Positions 43,202 to 52,103 of a stretch of DNA of 64,000 nucleotides are shown here, one piece after another. The position numbers were made by a program, and so were the translations under genes. Numbering within the stretch: the stretch's first letter is position 1; each line of letters begins with the position of its first letter. The notes under the pieces are model-generated. The model was not told where the DNA came from. It saw only the letters and a program-made list of their open reading frames with translations, and searched no databases. Source of the DNA: Dyella terrae (GTDB lineage: Bacteria; Pseudomonadota; Gammaproteobacteria; Xanthomonadales; Rhodanobacteraceae). The stretch spans positions 2,311,213 to 2,375,212 of the forward strand of contig NZ_SIZZ01000001.1 of the NCBI RefSeq assembly GCF_004322705.1, read 5' to 3'.

Positions 43202-44827
43202 TCACTGTTTCGCTTGCGCGTTTTCGAAAGCGCGTACAGGCAAGATAGCCAGCCAGATGCCACGGAACGGCTGGATATAAACCGCATCTTCCCGGTCCGA
43301 ATCCGAAAGCCGCCGCGGGTACGTGATGATGAGTCCGTTCGGATGCGTATCAGCCCATCGCTTCACTTCATCCATGCCATGCAGCTGGGTGACAGGCTTC
43401 TGCAGGCGCCCGAGGAAGGTGTACTGCCCGTCATTGGATTCCAGGTTGGCGATCGGTTCGCCTGCGCTCTCTGCTTTGGCAATCATTTTCGCCACCGGCG
43501 TGAAGTCGTACGCGGGCCATAGCGTGAGCGAAAACATGCCATGGGCCGCGACGAGCGCGATGAGCCCCACCACGGCGATGCCCTGCACCTGCCCACGCCT
43601 GGACCGTGCCAACGGGATGGCAAGCAGAACAAACAGCATGCCGAACGCAACGCTGTAAGGCACCAGCATGGTGTACGTGTGATCGGTCACATAGCCACTA
43701 CGCACGAGTGGACCCAAGGCGATCAACGTGACACCCACCGCGGCGCTGGCAAGAGCGACGGGCCATGGGCCCAGCCACGGCGAGTCAAACCGGTTCGCGG
43801 CGCGGTCAAGACCGTACGTGACCAGAAGCGCCAACCCACCAAGCTCGGGCAGCAGGTAATACGGCTGCTTGCCGCTCACGATCGAAAAGCCGATGAACGC
43901 GGGAACGATCCAGGCGGCCAGGAAGCGCACCCCCATGTCCCATGGGCGCCTTAGCGTGACCATGGACAGCCACATTCTCGGCCACAAGGCGAAAGGAAGC
44001 AGCAGCACCGGCACCAGCGGCAAGTACCACCAGAACGGTTGCGCGTGTGCAAAGGCATCAACCACGCGCCCAGCGGTTTGATGCACCACAAGCTTCTGAC
44101 TGTAGGCCTCGCCCCCTGACGACGTTGCCAACAGCACCCAGGCGAGCAAGATCGACGATCCGGCGACCAGCGCACCCATGCCGCCGAGATACCAGCGGGT
44201 TTTATTGGCGCGAGCCCACTCGTTCCACCATGGCCCGAGCAGCAAAGGGGGCACGACGTGGAGAAACATCACCGGCCCTTTGCTCAGCAAGCCGAGGCCC
44301 ACCGCCAGCGCGAACCAGGTCAACCGGGGCGACTGGCGCTTCGATGTGGGCACGAGGCAGAGGAACGCCAACAACACACCATCCGCGAGCAACACCTCGT
44401 ACATCACCTGCAAGCCAAACAGGAACGCAAACGAGAATGCCGCGAGCATCCATGGCGCCGCGTGCGCCAGCGCTGGCCGCTCCGGAAACAGGCGCCTGGC
44501 CAAATGATGGACGAGTAAAAGTTGAACGGCCCCAAGGGCGACTTCAAGGAGACGCGGCCATACATCCCCCACTCCGCCCACGGCCCAACCCAGGTGAATC
44601 AGCCACAGCAACAACGGCGGCTTGTCGCTATACGGGATGCCGTTGAGATAGGGAACGAGGAAGCTGTCCCGAATCCACATCTCCCACGCGACGGATAAGG
44701 TGCGCGTCGAGTACATCGGCATCGGGCCGTGCTGAAAGATGGCGACGAGTGCAGCGAGCAACCAGCACCATAGCCAGGGCGCAGCCTGAACGTACTTGAT
44801 GGGATTGCGGAGAACGACCGACGTCAT
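43202..44827 (-). CDS. Glycosyltransferase family 39 (ArnT-like) membrane protein
   Basis: A protein of about 541 residues (up to 580 if a start at 44944 is used). A dozen hydrophobic segments and the family core YLNGIPYSDKPPLLLWLIHL (Asp and Lys near the first loop) place it in GT39. Relatives (ArnT, PMT-like) move a sugar from polyprenyl phosphate to lipid A or protein on the periplasmic face. GDVWPRLLEV fits the ArnT pattern and KQPYYLLPELG is the usual later loop. It is the third gene of a three-gene coupled operon. The start is uncertain. Confidence 0.85.
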   Translation of the reverse strand: MTSVVLRNPIKYVQAAPWLWCWLLAALVAIFQHGPMPMYSTRTLSVAWEMWIRDSFLVPYLNGIPYSDKPPLLLWLIHLGWAVGGVGDVWPRLLEVALGAVQLLLVHHLARRLFPERPALAHAAPWMLAAFSFAFLFGLQVMYEVLLADGVLLAFLCLVPTSKRQSPRLTWFALAVGLGLLSKGPVMFLHVVPPLLLGPWWNEWARANKTRWYLGGMGALVAGSSILLAWVLLATSSGGEAYSQKLVVHQTAGRVVDAFAHAQPFWWYLPLVPVLLLPFALWPRMWLSMVTLRRPWDMGVRFLAAWIVPAFIGFSIVSGKQPYYLLPELGGLALLVTYGLDRAANRFDSPWLGPWPVALASAAVGVTLIALGPLVRSGYVTDHTYTMLVPYSVAFGMLFVLLAIPLARSRRGQVQGIAVVGLIALVAAHGMFSLTLWPAYDFTPVAKMIAKAESAGEPIANLESNDGQYTFLGRLQKPVTQLHGMDEVKRWADTHPNGLIITYPRRLSDSDREDAVYIQPFRGIWLAILPVRAFENAQAKQ

Positions 44828-44916
44828 GGGGCGTTCTGGATCAGTCGTAGTCACGTGATGCGGGTATCGGTCGGGTGATGGGAGGACAGGTTTCACGGTG
44901 GTGGGATTGGCAACAT

Positions 44917-46695
44917 CTATGGCAAGCGATCGATGTCGCCCCATGACTCAGCACGCCCCGTCGGCACCTCACCGCCGTGACACTCGGGACGCACCGCGTC
45001 CAGACGAAACAGCCGCCAGTGGCGGCCACTGGTCACCCCGACATCCGTCGTCATGTCCTCGCGCACACAGGGCGACATCACCGCCGCCTGGACAAGTACC
45101 CACCGATCTTGCGGCGCCTGCTCCAGCCAACGAATGGCATCAGCGAGTTGCTCATGCCACGGCGTGACAAATCCAAAATCGGTCAGCTGTCGGTCAAACC
45201 CGAGTGGAATCTCTTCTTTCCATGCCACTAACGCCAGGCTATCGGGACCCACGACCTGCTCAACGCGATCGACCAGTCGTGCAGGCGAGCTGGCACGAGC
45301 GAGCACGGGCGCCATGACCACTCCCCACGCGATCCACATGCCGCCCAGACCGACCAATACGGCCAGGCCCGCGTTGCGCAGCCGGAGTATCGCCGCACAC
45401 CCCGCCAGCCACGCGCCGACGACAGTCAGACTCCACCAGATGACGCGCGCCTGTGACGGTTCCAACTGACGCGCCGTGACAAATCGGTTGATCCACGCAG
45501 AGGGGTGAATCAGGCCCTGCGTTCCGATCGTCAAAGTCACGGACGCGAGCGCCAGAAGGAACCCAATGGCAACCCATTGCGCCCCTTTCCGTTCAAGGAT
45601 CCCGGCCAGCCATGGCCCGCTGCAAAGCGCAAACATGGGCAGCGCGGGCATGATGTACACGTCGCGCTTGGCGCGAGTCAAACTGAAGAACAGGATGACG
45701 ATCACGACCCAGGCCAGGGGCAACAGCAAGCGCGCGTCCTTGCCCTTCAACGCCGTTCGCCATGCAGGGACCAGCCATGGCAGTGCCAGTGCGGGCGGCA
45801 GCCACGAAGTAGCTATCACTTCCAGGTAAAACCAGGGCGGCTGAAAGCTATTCCACGGGTGCACGTACCGATGGAATGTCTGATTGAAAAGAATGTCGTC
45901 CAGGTACGCTTGCGCAGCGGGTGACCGGTGCGTATTGAGGTAGAGCGCAAGGGGCACCAGCCAAAGCGCCATCGCCGCGAAAAACGCGACGATGCCTCCG
46001 GCCCACGCCTTGGCGCCGTCGCCGGTCGGAGCAAGCCCGTTCCAGCGAAGCCGCCTGGCGAACCACCATGGCACGAGTATCAAAAAGGGCAGAAAGCCAA
46101 CCCCTTTGGTGATCACCGCCAAACCTGCGGCAAAGCACCCTGCCCATAGAGCCAGTCGGCTGGGGCCAAGCACGAGGTGCCGCAACAAGCCAGCATTGGC
46201 AGCAGTGATCAGGAACGTCACCGTGGGATCTATCTGGCCGCGCTTGGCCTGAAAGACAAACTGCACCGTGCAAAGGAGTGCAAGCGCGGCCATCAGCCCC
46301 GCGCGATGACCCCACCACCGCCGCCCCAGGTCATAGACAAGCCACAGCGTGCCGAGCGATGCGAGTAATGAGGGGAGCAGGAAAGCAATCTCCCAGTCTC
46401 CCGTCACCTTGAAGGATGCCGCTTGCAGCGCCATGAACAGCGGCGGCTTGTCAGAGTACCAATCGGTTCCTCGATGAGGAATGAGCCAGTTGCCCGACGC
46501 CACCATCTGGTGTGCGACAAGTGCAAAGCGGGGTTCGTCGGATGGGGTCGGCGTACGCATGCCGATGCCCGCCGCCAACAGCACCACGGCAGCGAGCATG
46601 AGCAGCCATCGTTCAAGTAGCTCGTAGGGACCCTTCGCCTTTGCGGGCGCTTGCGCGCCGATGGCCGCCTGCTCCCATGAGACGCGCCGCACCAT
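44917..46695 (-). CDS. Glycosyltransferase family 39 (ArnT-like) membrane protein
   Basis: A 592-residue relative of the preceding gene product. GTDWYSDKPPLFMALQAASF is the shared active-site loop (Asp/Lys). It has many hydrophobic helices and a C-terminal soluble part of about 140 residues (from about 455). It starts as TGATG, so its ATG shares a base with the stop of the GT9 gene, and its end overlaps a possible start of the next GT39 gene. It transfers a sugar from polyprenyl phosphate; the acceptor is unknown. Confidence 0.88.
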   Translation of the reverse strand: MVRRVSWEQAAIGAQAPAKAKGPYELLERWLLMLAAVVLLAAGIGMRTPTPSDEPRFALVAHQMVASGNWLIPHRGTDWYSDKPPLFMALQAASFKVTGDWEIAFLLPSLLASLGTLWLVYDLGRRWWGHRAGLMAALALLCTVQFVFQAKRGQIDPTVTFLITAANAGLLRHLVLGPSRLALWAGCFAAGLAVITKGVGFLPFLILVPWWFARRLRWNGLAPTGDGAKAWAGGIVAFFAAMALWLVPLALYLNTHRSPAAQAYLDDILFNQTFHRYVHPWNSFQPPWFYLEVIATSWLPPALALPWLVPAWRTALKGKDARLLLPLAWVVIVILFFSLTRAKRDVYIMPALPMFALCSGPWLAGILERKGAQWVAIGFLLALASVTLTIGTQGLIHPSAWINRFVTARQLEPSQARVIWWSLTVVGAWLAGCAAILRLRNAGLAVLVGLGGMWIAWGVVMAPVLARASSPARLVDRVEQVVGPDSLALVAWKEEIPLGFDRQLTDFGFVTPWHEQLADAIRWLEQAPQDRWVLVQAAVMSPCVREDMTTDVGVTSGRHWRLFRLDAVRPECHGGEVPTGRAESWGDIDRLP

Positions 46696-47825
46696 CAAAT
46701 AGAAAGTCCAAGCTGGTCGAAATGGCTTTGCCGATGCGCGCCAGCGCCGAGCTCGTTGGACGGTGCGTCGCGCCGGCTTCCGCCTTGTCTTGGGCTACCC
46801 AGAATCGAGGCAAACGAAAGCACCACCTGTGACGCGGCATCCTGCGGTGAGCGTCCCGTTGTTAGCAGTGAACAGCAGCCGGACCCGTACGGTGCGTAGA
46901 CCGAAGCGTCCGTCACACTGAACAAGCCCACGGTCGGCACCTTCGATGCCACGGCCAGATGCATCACGCCACAGTCGGCTGAGATCATCAGGTCGACGTT
47001 CGCCATGACCGCGCCCATCCGGCGTATGTCGGATGAGTAGTAGCCCCCGCACGTCTCGCCCAGCATCGAATGACCATGCGCCGGAATCAGCTCGACGATG
47101 CTTGAGGCAGCGCAATTGCTCTTGAAGCTCTGAATGAACTGCGCCCACCACTCCGACGAATAGCGCTTCGCGCCCGTTGCGTTCGCAAATATGCCGACGA
47201 CAGGATGATCTGCCGCGCGCTCACCCTCATCGAGGACTTGTCGTAATGCGGCCAAACCCTGTACCCGCTCTTCGCTCGACAGGCGGATGTCGAGTGAAGG
47301 ATACGATGCCGATGCCTGCACCTGGCCTGTGTGTTCCGTGCAGGCCCAGCGAACCAGATGGATGGCCCTGCGAGCCATGTGCTTGCCCGCAACATCCGTT
47401 GGCACGGCGTGCGTCAGGCCTGACCCACGGCGGTCATCACTAAAACCAAGCGTGAACCGACCACGCATATGCAGCGTCATGGCGCGACTGAAGCCGGAGC
47501 CGAGACACGGATCAATAATCAGGTCGTAGTACGTTTGCCGCACGCTGTGCAGCAGCGAAAGAAACGCTACGGGATGCTTGAATCCACGCCTGGGAAGGCA
47601 GAACACGTTCTTGATGCTGAAGAAATGGGAGAACACTTCTTCGGCGATGTCGCCTTCCGCAAGAACATCAATCTCCGCGCCGGGATAGAGCTGCTCCAGC
47701 TCCTGAATAAGCGGCGTAAGCAAGATGGTGTTGCCCAACCGATGATTAGGTCGGCAAACAAGGATTCTGTAGATGCCGCGGCGCGGCAAAGGCTGCGGTA
47801 AAGCATGAGCCGTGGTTTTTTTCAC
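46695..47825 (-). CDS. Glycosyltransferase family 9 (heptosyltransferase-like)
   Basis: A 376-residue cytosolic GT9 enzyme with a GTG start. YRILVCRPNHRLGNTILLTP opens the Rossmann fold and the GT9 signature continues with LIQELEQLYPGAEIDVLAEG. The C-terminal half includes GIFANATGAKRYSSEWWAQF and DLMISADCGVMHLAVASKVP, which carries the GVMHLA loop typical of ADP-heptose transferases. The substrate may be heptose or another sugar of lipopolysaccharide core. It heads a coupled operon with two GT39 genes. Confidence 0.87.
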   Translation of the reverse strand: MKKTTAHALPQPLPRRGIYRILVCRPNHRLGNTILLTPLIQELEQLYPGAEIDVLAEGDIAEEVFSHFFSIKNVFCLPRRGFKHPVAFLSLLHSVRQTYYDLIIDPCLGSGFSRAMTLHMRGRFTLGFSDDRRGSGLTHAVPTDVAGKHMARRAIHLVRWACTEHTGQVQASASYPSLDIRLSSEERVQGLAALRQVLDEGERAADHPVVGIFANATGAKRYSSEWWAQFIQSFKSNCAASSIVELIPAHGHSMLGETCGGYYSSDIRRMGAVMANVDLMISADCGVMHLAVASKVPTVGLFSVTDASVYAPYGSGCCSLLTTGRSPQDAASQVVLSFASILGSPRQGGSRRDAPSNELGAGAHRQSHFDQLGLSI

Positions 47826-48251
47826 GAAGCACCGATATCAGGCATCTGTCACAAGTGACCATCGCTTCATGCGGTGTACCAGCATGACCCCTGGCTTGGC
47901 TGTGTCCTTCAGTCACTTAAGTATTTCCTGAGGCTCCTTTCGGAATACTTATGGGGCGCCTTTCGTTTGGCTGACGGCAATCTGTCGGCTGATTGTTGTG
48001 CATCAAGCAGTGCGGAGCGAAGCGCATTGCACGTTGTCACTCAGCATGAGTGTGGCTTGAACCTGGCGGTTCTCGGATAGCTCGGCTCAGAGCGACGATA
48101 AGCCTTCAACGCGAGTTCGAAAATTCCTTCGATTGGCAGAGTCATGTTTGTGCGTTGCCCTTTGGCTAAGGCTGGCAAGCGTTCTGCCGAAGAAGTGCAC
48201 TCTGATCCTGTGACTGCCTGAACCCGACCCAGCAATGCGGCGGACCCGCCG
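47826..48251. other. Intergenic stretch with no supported gene
   Basis: 426 bp between two minus-strand genes. It holds AAGTGCACTCTGA (48193-48205), the reverse of the TCAGAGTGCACTT motif at 41518-41530, and no coding frame I can defend. Confidence 0.4.
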
Positions 48252-48833
48252 TCACGCTCCCCGATCGTCCGCCAAGAGCACGTTCCTCAACCACTCATAA
48301 GTCCAGCGTGACAGAAAGGTCCCGTCGACAAGATCGATACCCAGACCACTCGCCCGCCCCATAGACACCCGGATCACCTCGGGCAGGTAAACGTCGCCCA
48401 TGGGCCGGACGACGAATTGCCTCGCGTCGTCGGTGTAGCGGATCAGCCTGAACTGGGTTGAGGGGAAGGTGCGGAAGTGGGGTCTTACCAGTTGTCGCAG
48501 GTACATGCCGCGCAGGCACAGGAGACGACCGTCGTCGCATTCGATGACGTAGGTGGGACACGCGATGCCGTCCTCTTCGATGGACAGGGCGCGTTTGGAG
48601 TGGACGACTTGTGTGGGCAGCCTGTCAGGCGTCCAGGAGGTAATGGCAGAGCAGAGGGAGCGTCTTTCCATCGCGTTTAGTGCCTCACACCAAAGCATGA
48701 GGCCGACGACGACCATGGCGGAGATGGTGAGCAGAACGGCGGGGATCAGGATGTCCCAGATCGGGTCCTGCCAGAGGGTGGCGAGGTTGTCCGTCAAGTC
48801 GGTGCGGATGGTGGGTCGGGACGACGGCGTCAT
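48252..48833 (-). CDS. Membrane-anchored protein, paralog of 12615-13193
   Basis: A 193-residue protein. The N-terminal 35 residues are polar (MTPSSRPTIRTDLTDNLATL), then one hydrophobic helix (DILIPAVLLTISAMVVVGLM) and a soluble domain homologous to the protein at 12615. Conserved blocks include PTYVIECDDGRLLCLRGMYL, FPSTQFRLIRYTDD and VYLPEVIRVSMG. It overlaps the small upstream ORF as ATGA, the same coupling as at 13190. The C-terminal domain is a small beta-sheet-rich module of unknown function. Confidence 0.7.
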   Translation of the reverse strand: MTPSSRPTIRTDLTDNLATLWQDPIWDILIPAVLLTISAMVVVGLMLWCEALNAMERRSLCSAITSWTPDRLPTQVVHSKRALSIEEDGIACPTYVIECDDGRLLCLRGMYLRQLVRPHFRTFPSTQFRLIRYTDDARQFVVRPMGDVYLPEVIRVSMGRASGLGIDLVDGTFLSRWTYEWLRNVLLADDRGA

Positions 48834-48979
48834 GCGCCGCCCCTGGCGTGGTGCGAGCGAGCGCCCTGCTCTTTAAGAAGTGCCTTCCGATTGTTTTGGA
48901 TATCTCTTAGTTGCTGCGTTGGTTCGCAATGAGGATTGCGAAGCGCATGGCACACGAACGCGCCGACGTGCATATGCAT
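48830..48979 (-). CDS. 49-residue ORF coupled to the membrane-anchored gene
   Basis: MHMHVGAFVCHALRNPHCEP begins the frame. GGAGAGG lies 6 bp before the ATG, and the stop forms an ATGA overlap with the next gene. It sits where the 89-residue gene is found in the first locus but shows no clear similarity to it. Ribosome site and coupling make it likely to be translated. Confidence 0.5.
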   Translation of the reverse strand: MHMHVGAFVCHALRNPHCEPTQQLRDIQNNRKALLKEQGARSHHARGGA

Positions 48980-49197
48980 GGGTTACCTCTCCCTCAAGCG
49001 CGCGACACGCCATGCACGCACGACGTGCCGCGCAACATCGTTCAAACCATGAAGGCTCACCGGCCTGCCCGAGACCGGGCACCGGAAGGCTTGGTTGTCG
49101 AGTGGGAACGGCCGACCGCCGTCAGTCCTCCGCTAATAGGACTGACTTGCTCGAATTCGCTCGTAACGACCCGCGCGCGGCGAGCAGCCGCAGGTCG

Positions 49198-49299
49198 TCA
49201 ACCGCGTCTGCGGAGAGTGCTGACGTCCCGGGGATCGGTGAGAGGGTCGCTCAGTGAACGCGACGCGTAGGGGAATGCCGTAGAATTCGGCTTAGCCAT
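49198..49299 (-). CDS. Mini-ORF, conserved with 13693-13797
   Basis: A 33-codon frame starting MAKPNSTAFPYASRSLSDPL and ending RRRG before TGA. The first ten residues are identical to the R1 copy and the end is similar. No strong ribosome site here; its start overlaps the preceding mini-ORF's stop. Coding is unproven. Confidence 0.35.
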   Translation of the reverse strand: MAKPNSTAFPYASRSLSDPLTDPRDVSTLRRRG

Positions 49300-49372
49300 C
49301 TTCAATACCATCCGTATTGGTGGTGGTCAGCGGGCCTTGTGGTGTTACAGCACCCTTGGCCCGCGCTTCCAT
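49292..49372 (-). CDS. Leader mini-ORF, conserved with 13800-13871
   Basis: MEARAKGAVTPQGPLTTTN followed by a short tail; 26 codons. The stop (TAA) overlaps the start of the MAKPNS ORF. Similarity to R1 extends upstream in the same frame (residues THEAME), so translation may start earlier. Confidence 0.35.
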   Translation of the reverse strand: MEARAKGAVTPQGPLTTTNTDGIEDG

Positions 49373-49571
49373 CGCTTCATGTGTTTGGGCGATGTGCTGC
49401 GTGTCGACGTTTGAACGGTGATGACACGCAGCGGGAGGGACACTAACAAAAGTTGGGGATGAGTGTCTTTAGGGAATGGCTTGGTGGGCGTTGCGAAAAT
49501 GCCTTGTTTTGCTGGTCATTCGCGAATGTGCAACGCAACTGTTGAGCTGGCTTTTGCAAGAGAAAAATCCC

Positions 49572-49868
49572 TCAGGCCATCCATTTGATTGCCAGTCCAA
49601 GTGCGCCTGCGCATACATAGGCTGCCGCGAACACTAGAAGCCCTTTCAGGGCGAGTCGTCGCGACTGGCGTCCAGCATCACTGAGCAGCGCCGGGCGCAG
49701 TATGGCGTTCATGGGATTCCAGAGCGTGGCGCGGGAATAGGCGACGCCTCGCTGTTCGAACTGGAAAGTCATTCGGATTGAGAAGAAGAGCGCCCAGATG
49801 AGTGCTCCCGCGCCTACGATGCATAGGGCGGCAAATGTTGTCACCAGGGTGTATCCAAGAGTTGTCAT
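49572..49868 (-). CDS. Small membrane protein, unknown
   Basis: A 98-residue protein with two hydrophobic helices (about residues 8-32 and 75-95) joined by a polar loop (FEQRGVAYSRATLWNPMNAI). GGAGGAG lies before the ATG. It stands alone between the R2 locus and the low-GC array. Confidence 0.55.
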   Translation of the reverse strand: MTTLGYTLVTTFAALCIVGAGALIWALFFSIRMTFQFEQRGVAYSRATLWNPMNAILRPALLSDAGRQSRRLALKGLLVFAAAYVCAGALGLAIKWMA

Positions 49869-50100
49869 GACTCCTCCTTGGCCTGCTCTCGCCCCATGCG
49901 TGCAACGGGCGCCTCAACCAACGCTGACTCAATCTACGCTGCATTCGGGGTCTGCAATTGCTGGGAGAGCACGTTCAGACTATTTGTACAAAGGCGGCCC
50001 GTCGAACGGCTGAGACCTATGGATCGACTTCCCACTTCGCCAGGCATGTCGCCAACTGGAAAAGCACGCCCTGGCCCCAGACCGAAATGCGAACGATCGC

Positions 50101-50844
50101 TTAGTGAAGTGCCTGCAGGGATTGGTCAATGATGGCGCCACGATACAAGCCATATAGCGACTTGATCTCCTCGAAAGAGGCCTGGCTGATATTGTCGGAG
50201 CGCAGGTCGTTCTCAGCTTTTGCCTCAGCTTTGCCAACCGCACCAATGGCCTCATCGAACTGCCTGCGCCTGCACAATAAAGCAGCCGCGGAAAGCAATG
50301 GCCGAGGCCCAACTGGACCACCGCTACCGCGCCTTCCCGGAAAATTCTCGAGATTAAGCAGCGTGGAAATCAACCCCTCTTCGGTGCCCACCATCTCAAG
50401 AAAGGCCAAACCTTGACGGTCAAAATAGTAAAAGACGTCATCCATGGTATTGAGGGCGTTCGCCACAGGCACATCCCTCCATCGAAGCATGGAATCGGTG
50501 AATGACGGAAGCGCCGGCGGCCAGATCGCCGTTAGCCATTGAAGGGGGACGACCACGTTCCCTACGTATGCCTTTTCGTCACCAGGATGAAACTTGGTAC
50601 GAACACCCGCGTTTGACTCAAATTCAAACTGCCAGCGAGAGTCCACGCCGAGATGCACGGACAAACTCAGCAAGCCTTTCTCTGCGTCCCGTCTGCTGAT
50701 GGAAAACATGACGAAGAAGTCATATCCAGAAAAGATCTCTTTTTGCCAAAGAGCCATTTCAGGTTCATTTGGATCAATCGGAAGCGCAAGGAATCCACGA
50801 GCCGATAGCATCCGATCAGCCTTCTCTTTTACCTCAAGGAACAT
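50101..50844 (-). CDS. Hypothetical protein, last gene of the putative immunity array
   Basis: A 247-residue protein (MFLEVKEKADRMLSARGFLA) with no family recognised. The first ATG is at 50844; a TTG further 5' is less likely. The middle carries HLGVDSRWQFEFESNAGVRT, and the end is helical (RRRQFDEAIGAVGKAEAKAE). GC is markedly lower than in flanking core genes. It is on the same strand as the array upstream, but its role there is only inferred. Confidence 0.55.
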   Translation of the reverse strand: MFLEVKEKADRMLSARGFLALPIDPNEPEMALWQKEIFSGYDFFVMFSISRRDAEKGLLSLSVHLGVDSRWQFEFESNAGVRTKFHPGDEKAYVGNVVVPLQWLTAIWPPALPSFTDSMLRWRDVPVANALNTMDDVFYYFDRQGLAFLEMVGTEEGLISTLLNLENFPGRRGSGGPVGPRPLLSAAALLCRRRQFDEAIGAVGKAEAKAENDLRSDNISQASFEEIKSLYGLYRGAIIDQSLQALH

Positions 50845-50940
50845 CCCATGAAATCCAACGTCCCTTTTGGATTGTGATCTCGACAATTCAATTTACCTTG
50901 GTCAAGAAGAGCGGGCACACCCAAGTGGAACTTGGCCTGG

Positions 50941-51456
50941 CTATGGGATGCTTGTGAGGGAAGAAATGAACTCAGGGTCTGTGATGCTCAGTCCGCTCTG
51001 AACTCGATGCCAAACCTTACAAAAACCAACGGTCGATGCCTTGCTTGAAGTGCTCCTTTGAATGAACTGAAAGATGTCTCCATGATCAGGCCAGTCTCCC
51101 AGACCAATATGTCTGTACGCCCCCTCCAGGACTTTTCCGCGGGCATCTTCAACTTGAAACAGCCAGGTGAAGAGCCCCCTCCTCTTGAGCAGGACGGACT
51201 TATCTGGGTCTGGAAACACGAACGTGGCACCGTCGATTCGAACGATCCAACGGTCATCTCTGACGTAAGCACTGACCAGCGCGACCCTACGCCTCCCGTT
51301 GATCAACAAGCGTTTCTCTGAGCCAAAGCCTGACGCCCCCTTGCGCGAGAGCTTGTATGCGCTGGATTGGTCGCGGGTGTACAGACCGGTATCAACATCA
51401 ATAGCGTAACGGCGGTCGGGCCGGACATAGTCGGCCAGAATGATTCGATCAGCCAT
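50941..51456 (-). CDS. Hypothetical protein of the putative immunity array
   Basis: A 171-residue protein (MADRIILADYVRPDRRYAID) rich in beta strands (WIVRIDGATFVFPDPDKSVL, LFTWLFQVEDARGKVLEGAY). No family recognised. It begins 7 bp after the end of the truncated DUF6228-like remnant. AAGGAA is 10 bp from the ATG. Confidence 0.6.
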   Translation of the reverse strand: MADRIILADYVRPDRRYAIDVDTGLYTRDQSSAYKLSRKGASGFGSEKRLLINGRRRVALVSAYVRDDRWIVRIDGATFVFPDPDKSVLLKRRGLFTWLFQVEDARGKVLEGAYRHIGLGDWPDHGDIFQFIQRSTSSKASTVGFCKVWHRVQSGLSITDPEFISSLTSIP

Positions 51457-51463
51457 GCTGTGT

Positions 51464-51568
51464 CTATTCCTTGGACGCTGCTCGGAAAATCCGGATAAAT
51501 TTCCTTGAGTTGCCGGCACCTTGTCTAATGACCGCATCCGCTTTGGGGTAATACCCAATGGCGAACAT
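51464..51568 (-). pseudogene. Truncated copy of the DUF6228-like gene
   Basis: A 34-codon remnant, MFAIGYYPKADAVIRQGAGN and a tail. It begins like the intact gene at 53033-53428 (MFAI, preceded by GAGAG and GAA). As in the intact copy it starts 10 bp after the stop of the gene in front. Most of the protein is missing. Confidence 0.65.
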
Positions 51569-51578
51569 TTCAGCGCTC

Positions 51579-51743
51579 TCAGTATCCAGGTTCCGCACGG
51601 ATATCATCGCGAAATTCCGCATCAATCGCATTCCGGAGGATGGCCGGAAGAAGCCGATACTCAACTTCCCTGGCCACCCGCTTCTCGGCCAAGTCGGTTG
51701 CCGTGTCGAAGCCGGCCCTGACAACATCTAAGGCGTCAGAAAG
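51579..51743 (-). pseudogene. C-terminal remnant of a copy of the 53439-53819 gene
   Basis: The frame reads VVRAGFDTATDLAEKRVARE and then EYRLLPAILRNAIDAEFRDD, matching the C-terminus of the intact gene (SVRSGFDKATDLAEKRAARD). Upstream sequence in this frame is unrelated, so the gene has lost its start. With the DUF6228-like fragment it forms a decayed duplicate of the 53.0-53.8 kb pair. Confidence 0.7.
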
Positions 51744-51854
51744 CTTTAAGGCGTCCGCACTCGGAGCTGAATCTGGGAAGCGCATTGCAGCTCGGCCTCG
51801 ATGGCTGCGTGAATTCGACTCGACATCAGAGCACGTTGCTGCAGGAAATGTGTT

Positions 51855-51900
51855 TGACCCCTTAGGTCTCCAGGAAAAGTATTCTGACCCCTTAGGTCTC
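51855..51900. repeat. Direct repeat TGACCCCTTAGGTCTC, 30 bp apart
   Basis: The 16-mer occurs at 51855-51870 and 51885-51900. On the minus strand this reads GAGACCTAAGGGGTCA, and the stop of the gene ending at 51892 is within it. The GGGGTCAG core resembles the motif at 41518 and may be a scar of a small mobile repeat. Confidence 0.7.
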
Positions 51901-52098
51901 ATGAACCAGTTCGGCGAGGTTCTCGCCTTTCTGACGAAATAAATCATCGACCGCCAACCTTCCACCAGATATGACGTCCGTATAGATCGCTCGAATGCCG
52001 GTCAGGAGGCGCGCTCCGTCCATCTTGATTGTCACGACCGCACCTTCATGCCCATAAAGGCAAGCTCGCTCAAGGGGCTCTTCAATGTTGTTGCCCAT
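51892..52098 (-). CDS. Small protein of the immunity array, possibly truncated
   Basis: A 68-residue protein (MGNNIEEPLERACLYGHEGA) with AGGAAG 8 bp before the ATG, that site being in the 3' end of the TriTu-like gene. Its own stop falls in the 16-mer direct repeat, so the native C-terminus may have been lost. No family recognised. Confidence 0.5.
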   Translation of the reverse strand: MGNNIEEPLERACLYGHEGAVVTIKMDGARLLTGIRAIYTDVISGGRLAVDDLFRQKGENLAELVHET

Positions 52099-52103
52099 GC
52101 GAG

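Larger units (their letters stand above)
49003..49472 (-). repeat. Duplicated leader region R2
   Basis: The counterpart of R1 (13481-13972), about 470 bp. Shared blocks: GTGTCTTTAG (49463-49472), EAME-coding stretch, GAATTCGGCTTAGCCAT (49283-49299), GCGGC-GAGCAGCCGC, and the GCACGACGTGCCGCGC palindrome region (49019-49034). It lies just upstream of the paralogous gene pair, as in R1. Confidence 0.7.
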
